Origin: Planctomycetota bacterium
Lineage (GTDB): Bacteria; Planctomycetota; Planctomycetia; Pirellulales; Pirellulaceae
NCBI GenBank assembly: GCA_026692905.1
Contig: JAPLNL010000063.1
Span: 1-53,717, forward strand
Reading direction: 5' to 3'
DNA length: 53,717 nucleotides
Of the stretch, positions 36,371-44,818 are shown piece by piece (position 1 is the first letter of the stretch; each line of letters opens with the position of its first letter). The translations under genes were made by a program, and so were the position numbers. The notes beneath the pieces are model-generated. The model did not search any database. It had not been told where the DNA came from and was given only the letters and a program-made list of their open reading frames with translations.

Positions 36371-36861
36371 AATCGCGACGTAACGAACGGGTAAAGCCAC
36401 CATTACCTTTCCCGGTCTCCCAGGATGACTCGGGGGATAAACTACAAGCTAGCATACCGAAGGAGCAATGGGGACAAGTTTCGAAAGCATTTGCCAAGTG
36501 GATTGAAGAGTCCGATGCGAATGCAGTCATTCAAGCCCGCATTTTGATGCCAACGAGCCGGGTCCAAGAATACCTAAGCGAGGGGCCGTTCGTAGACGGT
36601 TGCTTTCAATTTCAGATCGAAGGTACGATTTCCAAAGCTATGCAAAATTCTCTATCGGGAACGGGCGTTCCATTTATTGGGTTTTGTCCCGCGTTTGAGT
36701 GCTTTGCAAAAAATGGCCCCTGTTTTCGAATTTGCTTTCAAGCCAGCGAAGAAACCGCCGAGTGCATCCTTGGCATCGGCGATGCGGCAGAGCCATGGAA
36801 CGCCGAGGTCTTTCGAACGTTTGTAAATGATGTCGGTCTAAGTCCCATTTTTCCAGCGTAG
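36367..36861 (+). CDS. Unknown protein, second gene of the operon, paralogous to the third
   Basis: A 164-residue cytosolic protein. The segment VIQARILMPTSRVQEYLSEGPFVDGCFQFQIEGTISKAMQN...GTGVPFIGFCPAFEC aligns with a C-terminal part of the 36882 gene product (LIACRLEMSRDQWSQLALEKGLFMGRYEFRFEGTLSSEAKE...FEGYLPALRYV). The two genes therefore share a domain with an 'F.F..EGT.S' core. Start is a TTG coupled to the previous gene. Function not recognised. Confidence 0.62.
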   Translation: MKSRRNERVKPPLPFPVSQDDSGDKLQASIPKEQWGQVSKAFAKWIEESDANAVIQARILMPTSRVQEYLSEGPFVDGCFQFQIEGTISKAMQNSLSGTGVPFIGFCPAFECFAKNGPCFRICFQASEETAECILGIGDAAEPWNAEVFRTFVNDVGLSPIFPA

Positions 36862-36881
36862 CAAGGATCTCGATCCAATCC

Positions 36882-37937
36882 ATGTTCCTCGAATATTCGT
36901 CTCCGATTGAGACAAAGCATATCCACAAGATCATGGCCGACATCCGAGATCAATTTCAAGAGTTGGATGACTATGACGTCGACCTTGATTTCTCCGATGA
37001 AGTCTCCTCGTCCTACTTGTGTGGAGCACTTGCCAATCTGCCTAAGTTGGATCACGTGGTCTTTGACAACGTGGTCGAACCGTTGCATGTCTGGATCTCT
37101 TCGGACGATGTCCACACCAGAAAAATAGGTAGCGTGTTTCGGGAGTGGACGGATCTGTGCGAGCGTCTATTGTTGATGCGTTCAGTCGAGCAGGCCTTCT
37201 TTCGAGTCGCCTTTATTGGCGGATACGACGATTTGCCGATAAGCTTTCGAACGGCAAATGATGACACGATTGGGTTTGATATAGAATTAGAAGTTGGCGA
37301 GGTAGTGGTTGAAGAGGAGGTCGTAACCCGACGCGATTGCCTAAACCAAGTACTTCGGTCGCTGCAGCCAGTTACTGAGGATCGTTCGGAGTTTTTTGTT
37401 GACACCGCAAACGAAATGCTCCTGAAGCTTAAGCAGGACCTGGATAGTACCATCGTAGAAGTAGAGGTGAATCGGTGGAAGCTCCCAATTCCACGTTCAA
37501 TGGCCCTCCAAGCGAAGGAATCCATGATGGGTTACGTTCAAAGCGTTGATTCGTTTTGTTTAATTGCTTGTCGGTTGGAGATGTCTCGAGATCAGTGGTC
37601 TCAGCTCGCCTTGGAAAAAGGACTGTTTATGGGAAGATATGAATTCCGTTTTGAAGGAACTCTGTCGTCCGAGGCCAAGGAGTTTTTGAGGCATGGAAGC
37701 GATTCCTTTGAAGGATACTTACCTGCATTGAGGTACGTCGTGAATAACGCTTCGCCGCAATTTGAATTGAATGTGGGAGTTCTCTGCATGGGCGACTCCT
37801 CACGTATCGTATTGAGTGCTGGCGACGAGGACAACTCGATCACCGAAGACGAAGATGATATCGCAGAACGAATTGGCTCAATACCAGCGCTTAAGGATGT
37901 ATTTGCGAAAAAGAAGGCGAAACGTAATTGGAAATAA
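36882..37937 (+). CDS. Unknown two-domain protein, third gene of the operon
   Basis: A 351-residue acidic cytosolic protein. The N-terminal half (about 1-175) contains IHKIMADIRDQFQELDDYDVDLDFSDEV, LPKLDHVVFDNVVEPLHVWI and VEEEVVTRRDCLNQVLRSL. The C-terminal half (about 190-330) carries the domain shared with the 36367 gene. It ends in a basic KKKAKRNWK tail. It follows 20 nt after the second gene. No family recognised; the layout (three small coupled genes beside insertion sequences) is typical of undescribed accessory or immunity-type modules, but nothing in the sequence proves that. Confidence 0.66.
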   Translation: MFLEYSSPIETKHIHKIMADIRDQFQELDDYDVDLDFSDEVSSSYLCGALANLPKLDHVVFDNVVEPLHVWISSDDVHTRKIGSVFREWTDLCERLLLMRSVEQAFFRVAFIGGYDDLPISFRTANDDTIGFDIELEVGEVVVEEEVVTRRDCLNQVLRSLQPVTEDRSEFFVDTANEMLLKLKQDLDSTIVEVEVNRWKLPIPRSMALQAKESMMGYVQSVDSFCLIACRLEMSRDQWSQLALEKGLFMGRYEFRFEGTLSSEAKEFLRHGSDSFEGYLPALRYVVNNASPQFELNVGVLCMGDSSRIVLSAGDEDNSITEDEDDIAERIGSIPALKDVFAKKKAKRNWK

Positions 37938-37940
37938 TGC

Positions 37941-39179
37941 TTGGTAGCTTCATTGCAGCGAATCGCAAACTCACTCCAGGAGCCCGGAAATTCGGATGAT
38001 CAACACAAGAGCAAAAATCACCGTTTCGAGCTTTCCCTACAACTACATGATCATCGACGATCTGTTCGACGACGGAGTAGCTACTGCAAGGACTCCGCAG
38101 CTCAGTTGGCAACCATCATTCACCCGCTATTAACGCTGCTTGCGTCGGTTACCCGACAGCAGCTCCTGCAGAAGATCGCTTACCTTCTGGCGGAGAATCG
38201 GATCCTGCGAAGTAAACTACCTGATCGGATAAGCCTAAACAATCAAGAACGTCTTAAATTGGTCCGAGCTGGAAAAAAGCTCGGAGCCCGAATCAAGGAC
38301 CTAATTTCGATCGTCAGTTATTCGACGTTTCGCAAGTGGGTTCGGAGCATCGAAGACTCCAGTCCGAAGCGGCCGAAATCCAAAACTGGAAAGCCTGGAA
38401 GACCTCGAATCGAGGAAAGCCTGAGTGATGTGATCATTCGAATCCGCACTGAAACAGGATGGGGATATACCAAGATAATCCAAGCGCTGAGAAGACTTGG
38501 CCATCAAGTATCTCGCCAGACGGTCAGGAACGTACTGGTTGCCGCCGGTCTTGGGCCACAGCCACATGATCATCCCGATACTTGGTCGGAATTTCTGAAA
38601 CGCCACGCTGAAACACTGTGGCAATGCGATTTCGCAAGCAAACGAAAGTGGACCATCACTGGAATGATCGACGTCTACTTCCTCGTCTTCATCCACCTTG
38701 GCTCTCGACGCATTTGGATTTCGCCAAGTACCGACAATCCGTCCGGCGACTGGACGAGTCAGCAAGCTCGCAACTTCCAAATGCACATCGACGACAATGA
38801 TTTGAAATGCAATTATCTCTGCCGGGACAATGACACCAAGTATGTGAAGGACTTTGACGCGATCTTCACAAGCTCCAATTGCAAGATAAAACGCATCACG
38901 CCCAGGTCACCCAACTTGCAAGCTCACGTGGAGCGAGTCATCCAAACGATCAAACACGAAGTGCTCAACGGATTCTGTATCGTTAGTAATCGGCACATGG
39001 ACCTAATTCTTCGAACGGCAATGGATTGGCATAACAAACGTCGCGGACATTCGGCTCGTGACAACCTGCCGCCTGTTCGGGACAGCGATCCGCCGCTACT
39101 GGCTGCTTTTCCTGGTGGGGAAATCGTCTGCGATTCTGAACTTGGAGGGCATTTGAAGTCTTATCAGCACGTTGCGTAG
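37941..39179 (+). CDS. Integrase-core (DDE) transposase of a planctomycete insertion sequence
   Basis: A DDE transposase with helix-turn-helix regions (GWGYTKIIQALRRLGHQVSRQTVRNVL) and an rve domain: Asp in LWQCDFASKR, Asp in CRDNDTKYVKDF and Glu in HVERVIQTIKHE. It ends in the conserved GGHLKSYQHVA. Homology to relatives begins near IIHPLLTLLASVTRQQL (about 38118), so the likely start is the TTG at 38106; the frame is open back to 37941. No terminal inverted repeats were found by eye. A 3' fragment of a second copy lies at 42159-42374 in the same orientation. Confidence 0.85.
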   Translation: MVASLQRIANSLQEPGNSDDQHKSKNHRFELSLQLHDHRRSVRRRSSYCKDSAAQLATIIHPLLTLLASVTRQQLLQKIAYLLAENRILRSKLPDRISLNNQERLKLVRAGKKLGARIKDLISIVSYSTFRKWVRSIEDSSPKRPKSKTGKPGRPRIEESLSDVIIRIRTETGWGYTKIIQALRRLGHQVSRQTVRNVLVAAGLGPQPHDHPDTWSEFLKRHAETLWQCDFASKRKWTITGMIDVYFLVFIHLGSRRIWISPSTDNPSGDWTSQQARNFQMHIDDNDLKCNYLCRDNDTKYVKDFDAIFTSSNCKIKRITPRSPNLQAHVERVIQTIKHEVLNGFCIVSNRHMDLILRTAMDWHNKRRGHSARDNLPPVRDSDPPLLAAFPGGEIVCDSELGGHLKSYQHVA

Positions 39180-39418
39180 GTGGCAACTTAAAAGTGTCAT
39201 TTAAACCACTGAGACAACTCAATGACTAGGGAATGGCCTCAAGCTTAACCATTTACATATAACTGTTCCTTCACTTGGGCCGATTTGATCAGTTCCGTTT
39301 TCAACACAATCTTAGCATTGCCTTCATCCGTTCTGAATACATCCGTGAGACATTCAGCTTGGGTGGTACCACACTGCCTAGGATTATCTGACTCTCTATC
39401 TGTTTGGGAAACATCACA

Positions 39419-40474
39419 ATGAAATGCAATCGAGTTCGGCCCGCAGCGTTTACGCTTGTAGAACTGCTCGTTGTTATCGCCATTATCGGTATCCTCGTCG
39501 GCTTGCTCTTACCTGCCGTGCAAGCTGCGAGAGAAGCAGCTAGACGAATGCAGTGTGGCAACAACATGAAGCAGATTGGTTTGGCTGCCCTCAACCACGA
39601 AAGCGCCTACAAGCGTTTGCCGCCAAGTTTGTTTGTCGACATCGGTCTGCCACCAGGCTCATCCGGTCAACCCGGATCGCCTTACCCAGCCATCGTACAT
39701 TGCTGGAGCATCTATCTGCTTCCATACATAGAGCAGAATCAAGTTTACTCCGCATACGACCAAAAATTTCCGTGGTTTTCTTCACCTAGTATTGTTCCAG
39801 GAACTCCAAACAACCAAGCGGCCCTCAAGAACGTCATTCCAGGTTTTATCTGTCCATCGACACCGGGCGGATCAGAACGCAAGATCAGCGGAACCTTCTC
39901 GTTTGGTGCACCGTTCCCTTTCCAAGATTTTGCAGCGACAGACTATGCAACATGTAGCTCTATCAACCCAGGAGCCATCACTTTCTTTGGCTATGCGGCA
40001 GGAACAGCACAAAGCGATCTGTTTAGTTCTCTTGGACCCGAGGTCAAAGGGGCGGGTGCCATTCCAGTGCTTGCGCAGCAGCCAAGACGAGCAAATTCGA
40101 TGGCTTTCGTCACTGACGGCACGAGCAACACTCTCTTGATGTGCGAATGTGCGGGTCGGCCAGATTTCTACATAGGAAACAAAAAGGATGCATCCAAATA
40201 TTTGAAGGATGGAGGATGGGGACATCATGAAAACGATTACGGCCTCGATGGTGCCATCGCTGGCTCGACCACCTCTCCTGGAAACTGTGTCATCAACTGT
40301 CACAACGACAACGAGACATTTTCGTTTCATACAGGGGGAGCAACGCACGGATTGACGGACGGAAGCGTCCGGTTTTTGAACGCAAGCATCTCACCGCAAA
40401 TTTATGCTGCATTGATCACCGCGAGCGGCGCAGGCAAGACTCCCGCAGAAGTATCTCCAAACTCGGAACAATAA
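39419..40474 (+). CDS. DUF1559 prepilin-type protein
   Basis: A 351-residue protein of the planctomycete DUF1559 family: type IV prepilin leader and helix ([38 protein letters not shown]), then NNMKQIGLAALNHESAYKRLP, and the C-terminal H-x9-DG region (FHTGGATHGLTDGSVRFLN). The ATG at 39419 is preferred over the TTG at 39404. It is processed like a pseudopilin and probably placed at the cell envelope; the function of these very numerous proteins is unclear. A small lipoprotein gene follows 39 nt downstream, the usual pairing. Confidence 0.93.
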   Translation: MKCNRVRPAAFTLVELLVVIAIIGILVGLLLPAVQAAREAARRMQCGNNMKQIGLAALNHESAYKRLPPSLFVDIGLPPGSSGQPGSPYPAIVHCWSIYLLPYIEQNQVYSAYDQKFPWFSSPSIVPGTPNNQAALKNVIPGFICPSTPGGSERKISGTFSFGAPFPFQDFAATDYATCSSINPGAITFFGYAAGTAQSDLFSSLGPEVKGAGAIPVLAQQPRRANSMAFVTDGTSNTLLMCECAGRPDFYIGNKKDASKYLKDGGWGHHENDYGLDGAIAGSTTSPGNCVINCHNDNETFSFHTGGATHGLTDGSVRFLNASISPQIYAALITASGAGKTPAEVSPNSEQ

Positions 40475-40513
40475 CTGCCAGAGTCGCTCGTCCTTTAACA
40501 AAAAGTTTTTCCC

Positions 40514-40951
40514 GTGAAAATTGCGATATTGACGTTGCCTCTCCTGCTGTCGTTTGCCTTCGGTTGCGCACCATCAGGACCGGCACCGGTCGCTTCCAAA
40601 GGAATTGTAAAAACAAAAAATGGACGTCCTTGTGACAATGCTCTGGTCGTCTTCCATCCCCGTGATGTCGGTCGATTGAACGACCCAAAGCCGGTTGCAA
40701 AGACCGATGGCGAAGGTCGTTTTGTTCTCAGAACACTTTCCGAAAACGATGGTGCACTTCCAGGTGAGTACGCCGTGACAGTCGTGTGGCCAGGCAAAGA
40801 TGCAAAAGCGTCTAAAATTTCGATGACCGGTGAGGGGGAAGCCGTTGGTACCGATCAACTCAAGGGAAAATTTGGGGATCCGAATAAGCCGCTCCTGAAT
40901 GCGACCATCCCAATTAAGGGTGCGTCAGACATTATGCTTGTGGTAGATTGA
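40514..40951 (+). CDS. Small lipoprotein with carboxypeptidase-regulatory-like fold
   Basis: A 145-residue protein from a GTG start with a lipoprotein signal (LPLLLSFAFGC, lipobox Cys at residue 18). The mature part (GIVKTKNGRPCDNALVVFHPRD, KTDGEGRFVLRTL, LPGEYAVTVVWPG) follows the beta-sandwich pattern of the small planctomycete lipoproteins that accompany DUF1559 genes. Probably anchored to a membrane as a partner of the upstream DUF1559 protein. Confidence 0.85.
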   Translation: MKIAILTLPLLLSFAFGCAPSGPAPVASKGIVKTKNGRPCDNALVVFHPRDVGRLNDPKPVAKTDGEGRFVLRTLSENDGALPGEYAVTVVWPGKDAKASKISMTGEGEAVGTDQLKGKFGDPNKPLLNATIPIKGASDIMLVVD

Positions 40952-40997
40952 AATTTGGAGAATCTAAGTCTTAAACCGTATTCGAAACCAACAGTCC

Positions 40998-42158
40998 ATG
41001 ATTCAATTCTCAAAAAGTGAGTTTGCTTTCTCATTTCTCCTCGCGGTAACTTGGTTGACCTGCAACGCATTGGCACAGGATGCAGCCAAACTTACAACCC
41101 ACGAGCTCAGACTCAACCATATCCAAGTTATTGGTACACACAACTCATACCACCTAGCACCGGAGCCAAAGCTACTTGGCCTGATCGCTGCGGCAAGCCA
41201 ACCAGCCGCCTTGTCGATCGATTACAGCCATGCTCCAATCGAGATTCAACTAGCCAACTTCGGTATTCGGCAATTTGAACTGGATGTGTACGCTGATCCG
41301 CAAGGCGGGCTGTTTTCAAACCCTGTAGGCAAGTCGTTGCTCGAATCCAATGAGAGCGATCCGAGAATGCAATTCGACTTTCCGTCCGCAATGTCGAAGC
41401 CGGGTATGAAAATTATCCATTCGCCCGGCTTTGACTTTGCAACGACCGTCCCAACTTTGAAGGAAGCCTTGTTGCAGATTCGGAATTGGTCCGAATCCAA
41501 CCCGCAGCATGTGCCGATTTTAGTCATGATCGAACTAAAGGAAGACGTCACTGGGCCCGCTGGTGTCAAGCCGCGAACGTTCGATTCCGACTTGCTCAAC
41601 GCACTCGATTCAGAAATCCGATCGATTGTGCCAGCGGTAGGTATGCTAACCCCCGACGATGTTCGGGGAGAATTCACCACACTTTTGGCCGCTGTTTTGG
41701 AAAGGGGATGGCCGAAGCTCGATGACTGCCGAGGCAAGTTGCTTTTCGCTTTAGACAACGAAGGGGCCGTTTGTGATCGTTATCTCGAAGGTCATCCGAT
41801 CTTAAACGATCGTGTGATGTTCGCTTCCGTGAGCGAATCCCATCCTGCAGCGGCCTGGATGAAGATTAATGATCCTATTCGCGAATTTGAAAAAATTCAG
41901 ACGATGGTTGCAAAAGGTTTCTTGGTTCGAACAAGAGCTGACGTTGAGACTAAGCAATCACGAACCAACGATACTACCCAACGAGAGAAAGCATTCGCAA
42001 GTGGCGCACAATTTGTCAGCACGGACTATCCGCGAGCTGATCCGCGTTTCTCCGAATACTCTGTTCAATTTGAAAATGGAAGCATGGTTCGCATCAACCC
42101 AACATCGCGACCATCGCTGGTCGACCTAGCAAGAACTCAGCTGGAACCCCACAATTAG
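40998..42158 (+). CDS. Calcium-dependent phosphoinositide phospholipase C-like protein
   Basis: A 386-residue exported protein (signal peptide through NALAQ) with the PI-PLC TIM-barrel pattern: LNHIQVIGTHNSYH (catalytic His 48), YSHAPIEIQLANFGIRQFELDVYADPQGG (Glu/Asp pair), MKIIHSPGFDF (second His), VPILVMIELKED and FVSTDYPRAD. It fits the bacterial 'Ca2+-dependent PI-PLC' family, which cleaves phosphodiester bonds of lipid head groups; the substrate here is unknown. It is downstream of the DUF1559/lipoprotein pair. The next base after its stop is transposase-fragment DNA. Confidence 0.85.
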   Translation: MIQFSKSEFAFSFLLAVTWLTCNALAQDAAKLTTHELRLNHIQVIGTHNSYHLAPEPKLLGLIAAASQPAALSIDYSHAPIEIQLANFGIRQFELDVYADPQGGLFSNPVGKSLLESNESDPRMQFDFPSAMSKPGMKIIHSPGFDFATTVPTLKEALLQIRNWSESNPQHVPILVMIELKEDVTGPAGVKPRTFDSDLLNALDSEIRSIVPAVGMLTPDDVRGEFTTLLAAVLERGWPKLDDCRGKLLFALDNEGAVCDRYLEGHPILNDRVMFASVSESHPAAAWMKINDPIREFEKIQTMVAKGFLVRTRADVETKQSRTNDTTQREKAFASGAQFVSTDYPRADPRFSEYSVQFENGSMVRINPTSRPSLVDLARTQLEPHN

Positions 42159-42374
42159 ATCAACGGATTCCGAATCGTCAGCAATCGGCAAATTGACCTA
42201 ATTCATCGAACTGCAATGGATTGGTACAACAAACGTCGTGGCCATTCGGCGAGAGATAATCTGCCGCCAGTTCGAGACAGCGATCCGCCGCTAATGGCTG
42301 CATTTCCTGCAGGAGAGATCGTCTGCGATTCTGAGCTTGGTGGGCATTTGAAGTCTTACCGGCGTGTGGCGTAG
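42159..42374 (+). pseudogene. 3' fragment of a second integrase-core transposase copy
   Basis: In-frame sequence from 42159 to a TAG at 42372-42374 corresponds to the last 71 residues of the transposase at 37941-39179 (SNRQIDLIHRTAMDWYNKR, GHSARDNLPPVRDSDPPLMA, GGHLKSYRRVA) with a few differences. The N-terminal and catalytic parts are missing. It begins at the base after the stop of the PI-PLC gene. Confidence 0.9.
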
Positions 42375-42544
42375 GTGACTGTTGTTCGGCTCGGAAAAAG
42401 CCGGGAAAATCGCTGTCGAAACATGTGGAGGAGCTTTTGCATTGCGCGGTAGGTAGCTCGCAAAACTTGGCGTTCCAAAACATTGCATGCTTGCAGCTAC
42501 GGCGAGCATCAGCAGGACTGATTGTCTAGTTCTCGTCTTGTACA

Positions 42545-43438
42545 CTACTTAATGACTGCCGTCACTGGAAAATGATCGGATGGAGTGCGGCCATCTCGTT
42601 CGGTGCGATCGATGGCTGCGGCATGCACACTAAAGCCTCGTGAACATCCGATCCAATCAATGCGTGGACCGGAAATGGCCGTCGATTTGAAACCTGAGAA
42701 AGTCCCTTGGTCTCCATTGTATTTCGGATTCGCAAGCGAAAAAGTGTCTACCACTGGCGATGCCTGTTCACCTTCGTCAGCAAACAAAGAACGATAGACG
42801 TCGCTATCTGCCCCTGCGTTGAAATCACCCGTTACGACTAAGTCGCAATCGGCGCCGAGCTCAAGTATCTTCTTTCGAATAAGCTTGGCGGACTCCCTCC
42901 TTGCCTGTTGACCCTGATGGTCAAAGTGCGTATTCAGAAACAGAATCGGCTTGGCTTGATCGTTCACACGATCTCTTAACTTAACCCATGTTGCAATGCG
43001 AGGAAGTGCGGCATCCCAGCCCTTGCTTCCCACCGTATCTGGACTTTCGCTCAACCAGAAATGACCACCTGCTACTTTTTCGAATCGCGCGGTACGGTAG
43101 AAAAGTGCGGCCATTTCACCCGCCTCTTTCCCGTCATCGCGTCCCGCCCCAAAGCTCTCATAGCCAAGTAGCTTCGAAGCGATAAAGTCTCGCTGGTCCA
43201 AAAGTGTCTCTTGGGTTCCAAGTAAATCCGGGCCAAATGCACTGATGGTCTCGATTAGGAAGTCCTTCCGCTTGCTCCAATGATTTTCACCATCTTTGGC
43301 AGTCCCATATCGAATGTTGAAGCTCATGACACGAGTGGTGTTCCCGTTATTCAATTCTGTATCCAAATTCGGTTGTTTACCAATGCAAGTCCCTCCAAAG
43401 ACAGTTAAGAAAAGCAGGATTGAAATAGCGAAAGCCAT
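42545..43438 (-). CDS. Exported endonuclease/exonuclease/phosphatase (EEP) family protein
   Basis: A 297-residue protein with a signal peptide (AISILLFLTVFGGTCIG) and the EEP fold motifs: VMSFNIRYGT (Asn), LLGTQETLLDQ (metal Glu), ILFLNTHFDHQG, DLVVTGDFNAG and the final SDHFPVTAVI (catalytic Asp-His). The ATG at 43438 has an AAGGTG site at the right distance; a GTG at 43444 is also open. Exported members cleave nucleic acids, phosphoesters or lipid head groups; the substrate is not evident. Confidence 0.9.
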   Translation of the reverse strand: MAFAISILLFLTVFGGTCIGKQPNLDTELNNGNTTRVMSFNIRYGTAKDGENHWSKRKDFLIETISAFGPDLLGTQETLLDQRDFIASKLLGYESFGAGRDDGKEAGEMAALFYRTARFEKVAGGHFWLSESPDTVGSKGWDAALPRIATWVKLRDRVNDQAKPILFLNTHFDHQGQQARRESAKLIRKKILELGADCDLVVTGDFNAGADSDVYRSLFADEGEQASPVVDTFSLANPKYNGDQGTFSGFKSTAISGPRIDWIGCSRGFSVHAAAIDRTERDGRTPSDHFPVTAVIK

Positions 43439-43700
43439 CGGCACACCTTGGGTTTGGAAATGGGAGTGAAGTTGTAGAAAGGCTCAGTCTAGCGATCTAT
43501 CTGTAGTATGCACAAATTTGAAGTACTTGCCTCTGCTAATTTGCGATGAAGATTTTTGGGCATTCAATGTCCAAAGTGGACTTCAAAAAAGAAGTTTTGG
43601 TTAGCACTTGAATCCGATCCTTTGAAAAGAATGCTGCTGATAGTAAATTGGTCCCACGCGATCGTCAGAGAGAACAGACTCATCGAAAGGTCTTTGCACT

Positions 43701-43988
43701 ATGGTTTCAGCAAAAAAAATCGCAGCCGGATTCACGTTAGTCGAATTGCTGGTCGTCATCGCGATCATAGGCATTCTTGTCGGCCTTTTGTTGCCGGCGG
43801 TACAAGCTGCTCGGGGGGCCGCTGCGCGAATGAGGTGTCAAAACCACCTCAAGCAATGGGCACTCGCCGCACACAATCACGAATCAGCCCTCAAGGCATT
43901 TGACGCTCGTAGTATTCAAAGCGGATTGCGACCACCATTCCGATTGGATGGTCTTTCGTTTGTCCGAAGTCCTGAGTGTTACCCGTGA
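43701..43988 (+). pseudogene. Truncated DUF1559 gene (N-terminal third)
   Basis: 95 codons. Residues 1-70 are a normal DUF1559 start ([57 protein letters not shown]). After that the frame enters the opposite-strand kinase fragment and stops. The C-terminal region with the H-x9-DG motif is gone. Confidence 0.82.
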
Positions 43989-44160
43989 TGGGTGGTTCAA
44001 GAAAGTCTCCTACATCTGGCTGAGCAGCAAGCAGTGCTTCCACACGCTGACGGAGTTCGCCGTCGGAGCCGCAATGCGAGTCCAAGTATTCCGACCGCTC
44101 GGCTTGGTCCAAACTGACAGCCCCCAGAAAGATCTGTTCGATTTTCGATACATCAATCAT
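43891..44160 (-). pseudogene. Stub of a Ser/Thr kinase gene (N-terminal ~55 codons)
   Basis: From the ATG at 44160, MIDVSKIEQIFLGAVSLDQ, ERSEYLDSHCGSDGELRQRV and EALLAAQPDVGDFLEPP match the N-terminal extension of the intact kinase at 44819-48343 (YLKAVQILDPIQRAAYLDA, LRRKVEELLNAHANVGKFLEP). No kinase domain follows: the frame ends within 90 codons where it meets the truncated DUF1559 gene from the other side. It is 58 nt downstream of the intact ECF sigma gene. Confidence 0.78.
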
Positions 44161-44218
44161 GACTTGCTCCGTGTTGCATGGTTTCTTCCACCAATGCGAG
44201 GATACGATGCGAAACCCA

Positions 44219-44806
44219 TCAGTCAGGATCGATATTTTCTGAGTTTTTCCTCGGTTCAGCCAAAGCTGCATACAGTCGGACGCGAGCGAAGGCCCAATAT
44301 CGCTCGGCGGTTGCGACCGAGATGCCTAACGCGGCAGCCGCCTCAGGAATGGTCAGTCCGGCGAAGTAACGAAGTTTTACGAGTTCCGCCCGGACGGGTG
44401 ACTCCGCAGCGAGCTGTTCGAGGGCTTCATTGAGGTCCAGCAGATCGATATCGTGATCGCTTGCACTCAATTGGTCGATGTTGGCATCGACTCTTCGCAG
44501 GCCTCCGCCGCGTCGTGGACCCTGTTTGCGCCGTGCGTTCTCGATCAGGATTCGCCGCATCGCTTCGGCGGCACTTGCAAAGAAATGCCCTCGACCATCC
44601 CACTTCAGTTCTCGATGGTTACCGATCAGTCGCAAGTAGGCTTCGTGAACCAGTCCGGTAGGTTCAAGCGTTTGTCCTGGCTTCTCACCCGCTAGCCGAG
44701 CAGCCGCAAGCCGTCGCAACTCCGCATAGACGAGAGGAAGAAGGTCGGCGGAGCCTTGCGGATCGCCGGAGTCGATGGCATTGAGGATGTGGGTGATGTC
44801 GGTCAT
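44219..44806 (-). CDS. ECF-type RNA polymerase sigma factor (planctomycete/acidobacterial type)
   Basis: A 195-residue sigma-70-family protein: region 2 (LLPLVYAELRRLAAARLAGE, VHEAYLRLIG, FFASAAEAMRRILIENARRK) and region 4 with a helix-turn-helix (LRYFAGLTIPEAAAALGISVATAERYWAFARVRLYAAL). This subtype is usually encoded directly in front of a Ser/Thr kinase rather than with an anti-sigma factor. Here it lies 12 nt after the stop of the intact kinase and 58 nt before a kinase stub, so its present partner may be the upstream kinase. Confidence 0.92.
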   Translation of the reverse strand: MTDITHILNAIDSGDPQGSADLLPLVYAELRRLAAARLAGEKPGQTLEPTGLVHEAYLRLIGNHRELKWDGRGHFFASAAEAMRRILIENARRKQGPRRGGGLRRVDANIDQLSASDHDIDLLDLNEALEQLAAESPVRAELVKLRYFAGLTIPEAAAALGISVATAERYWAFARVRLYAALAEPRKNSENIDPD

Positions 44807-44818
44807 GGCGAAAAATAA

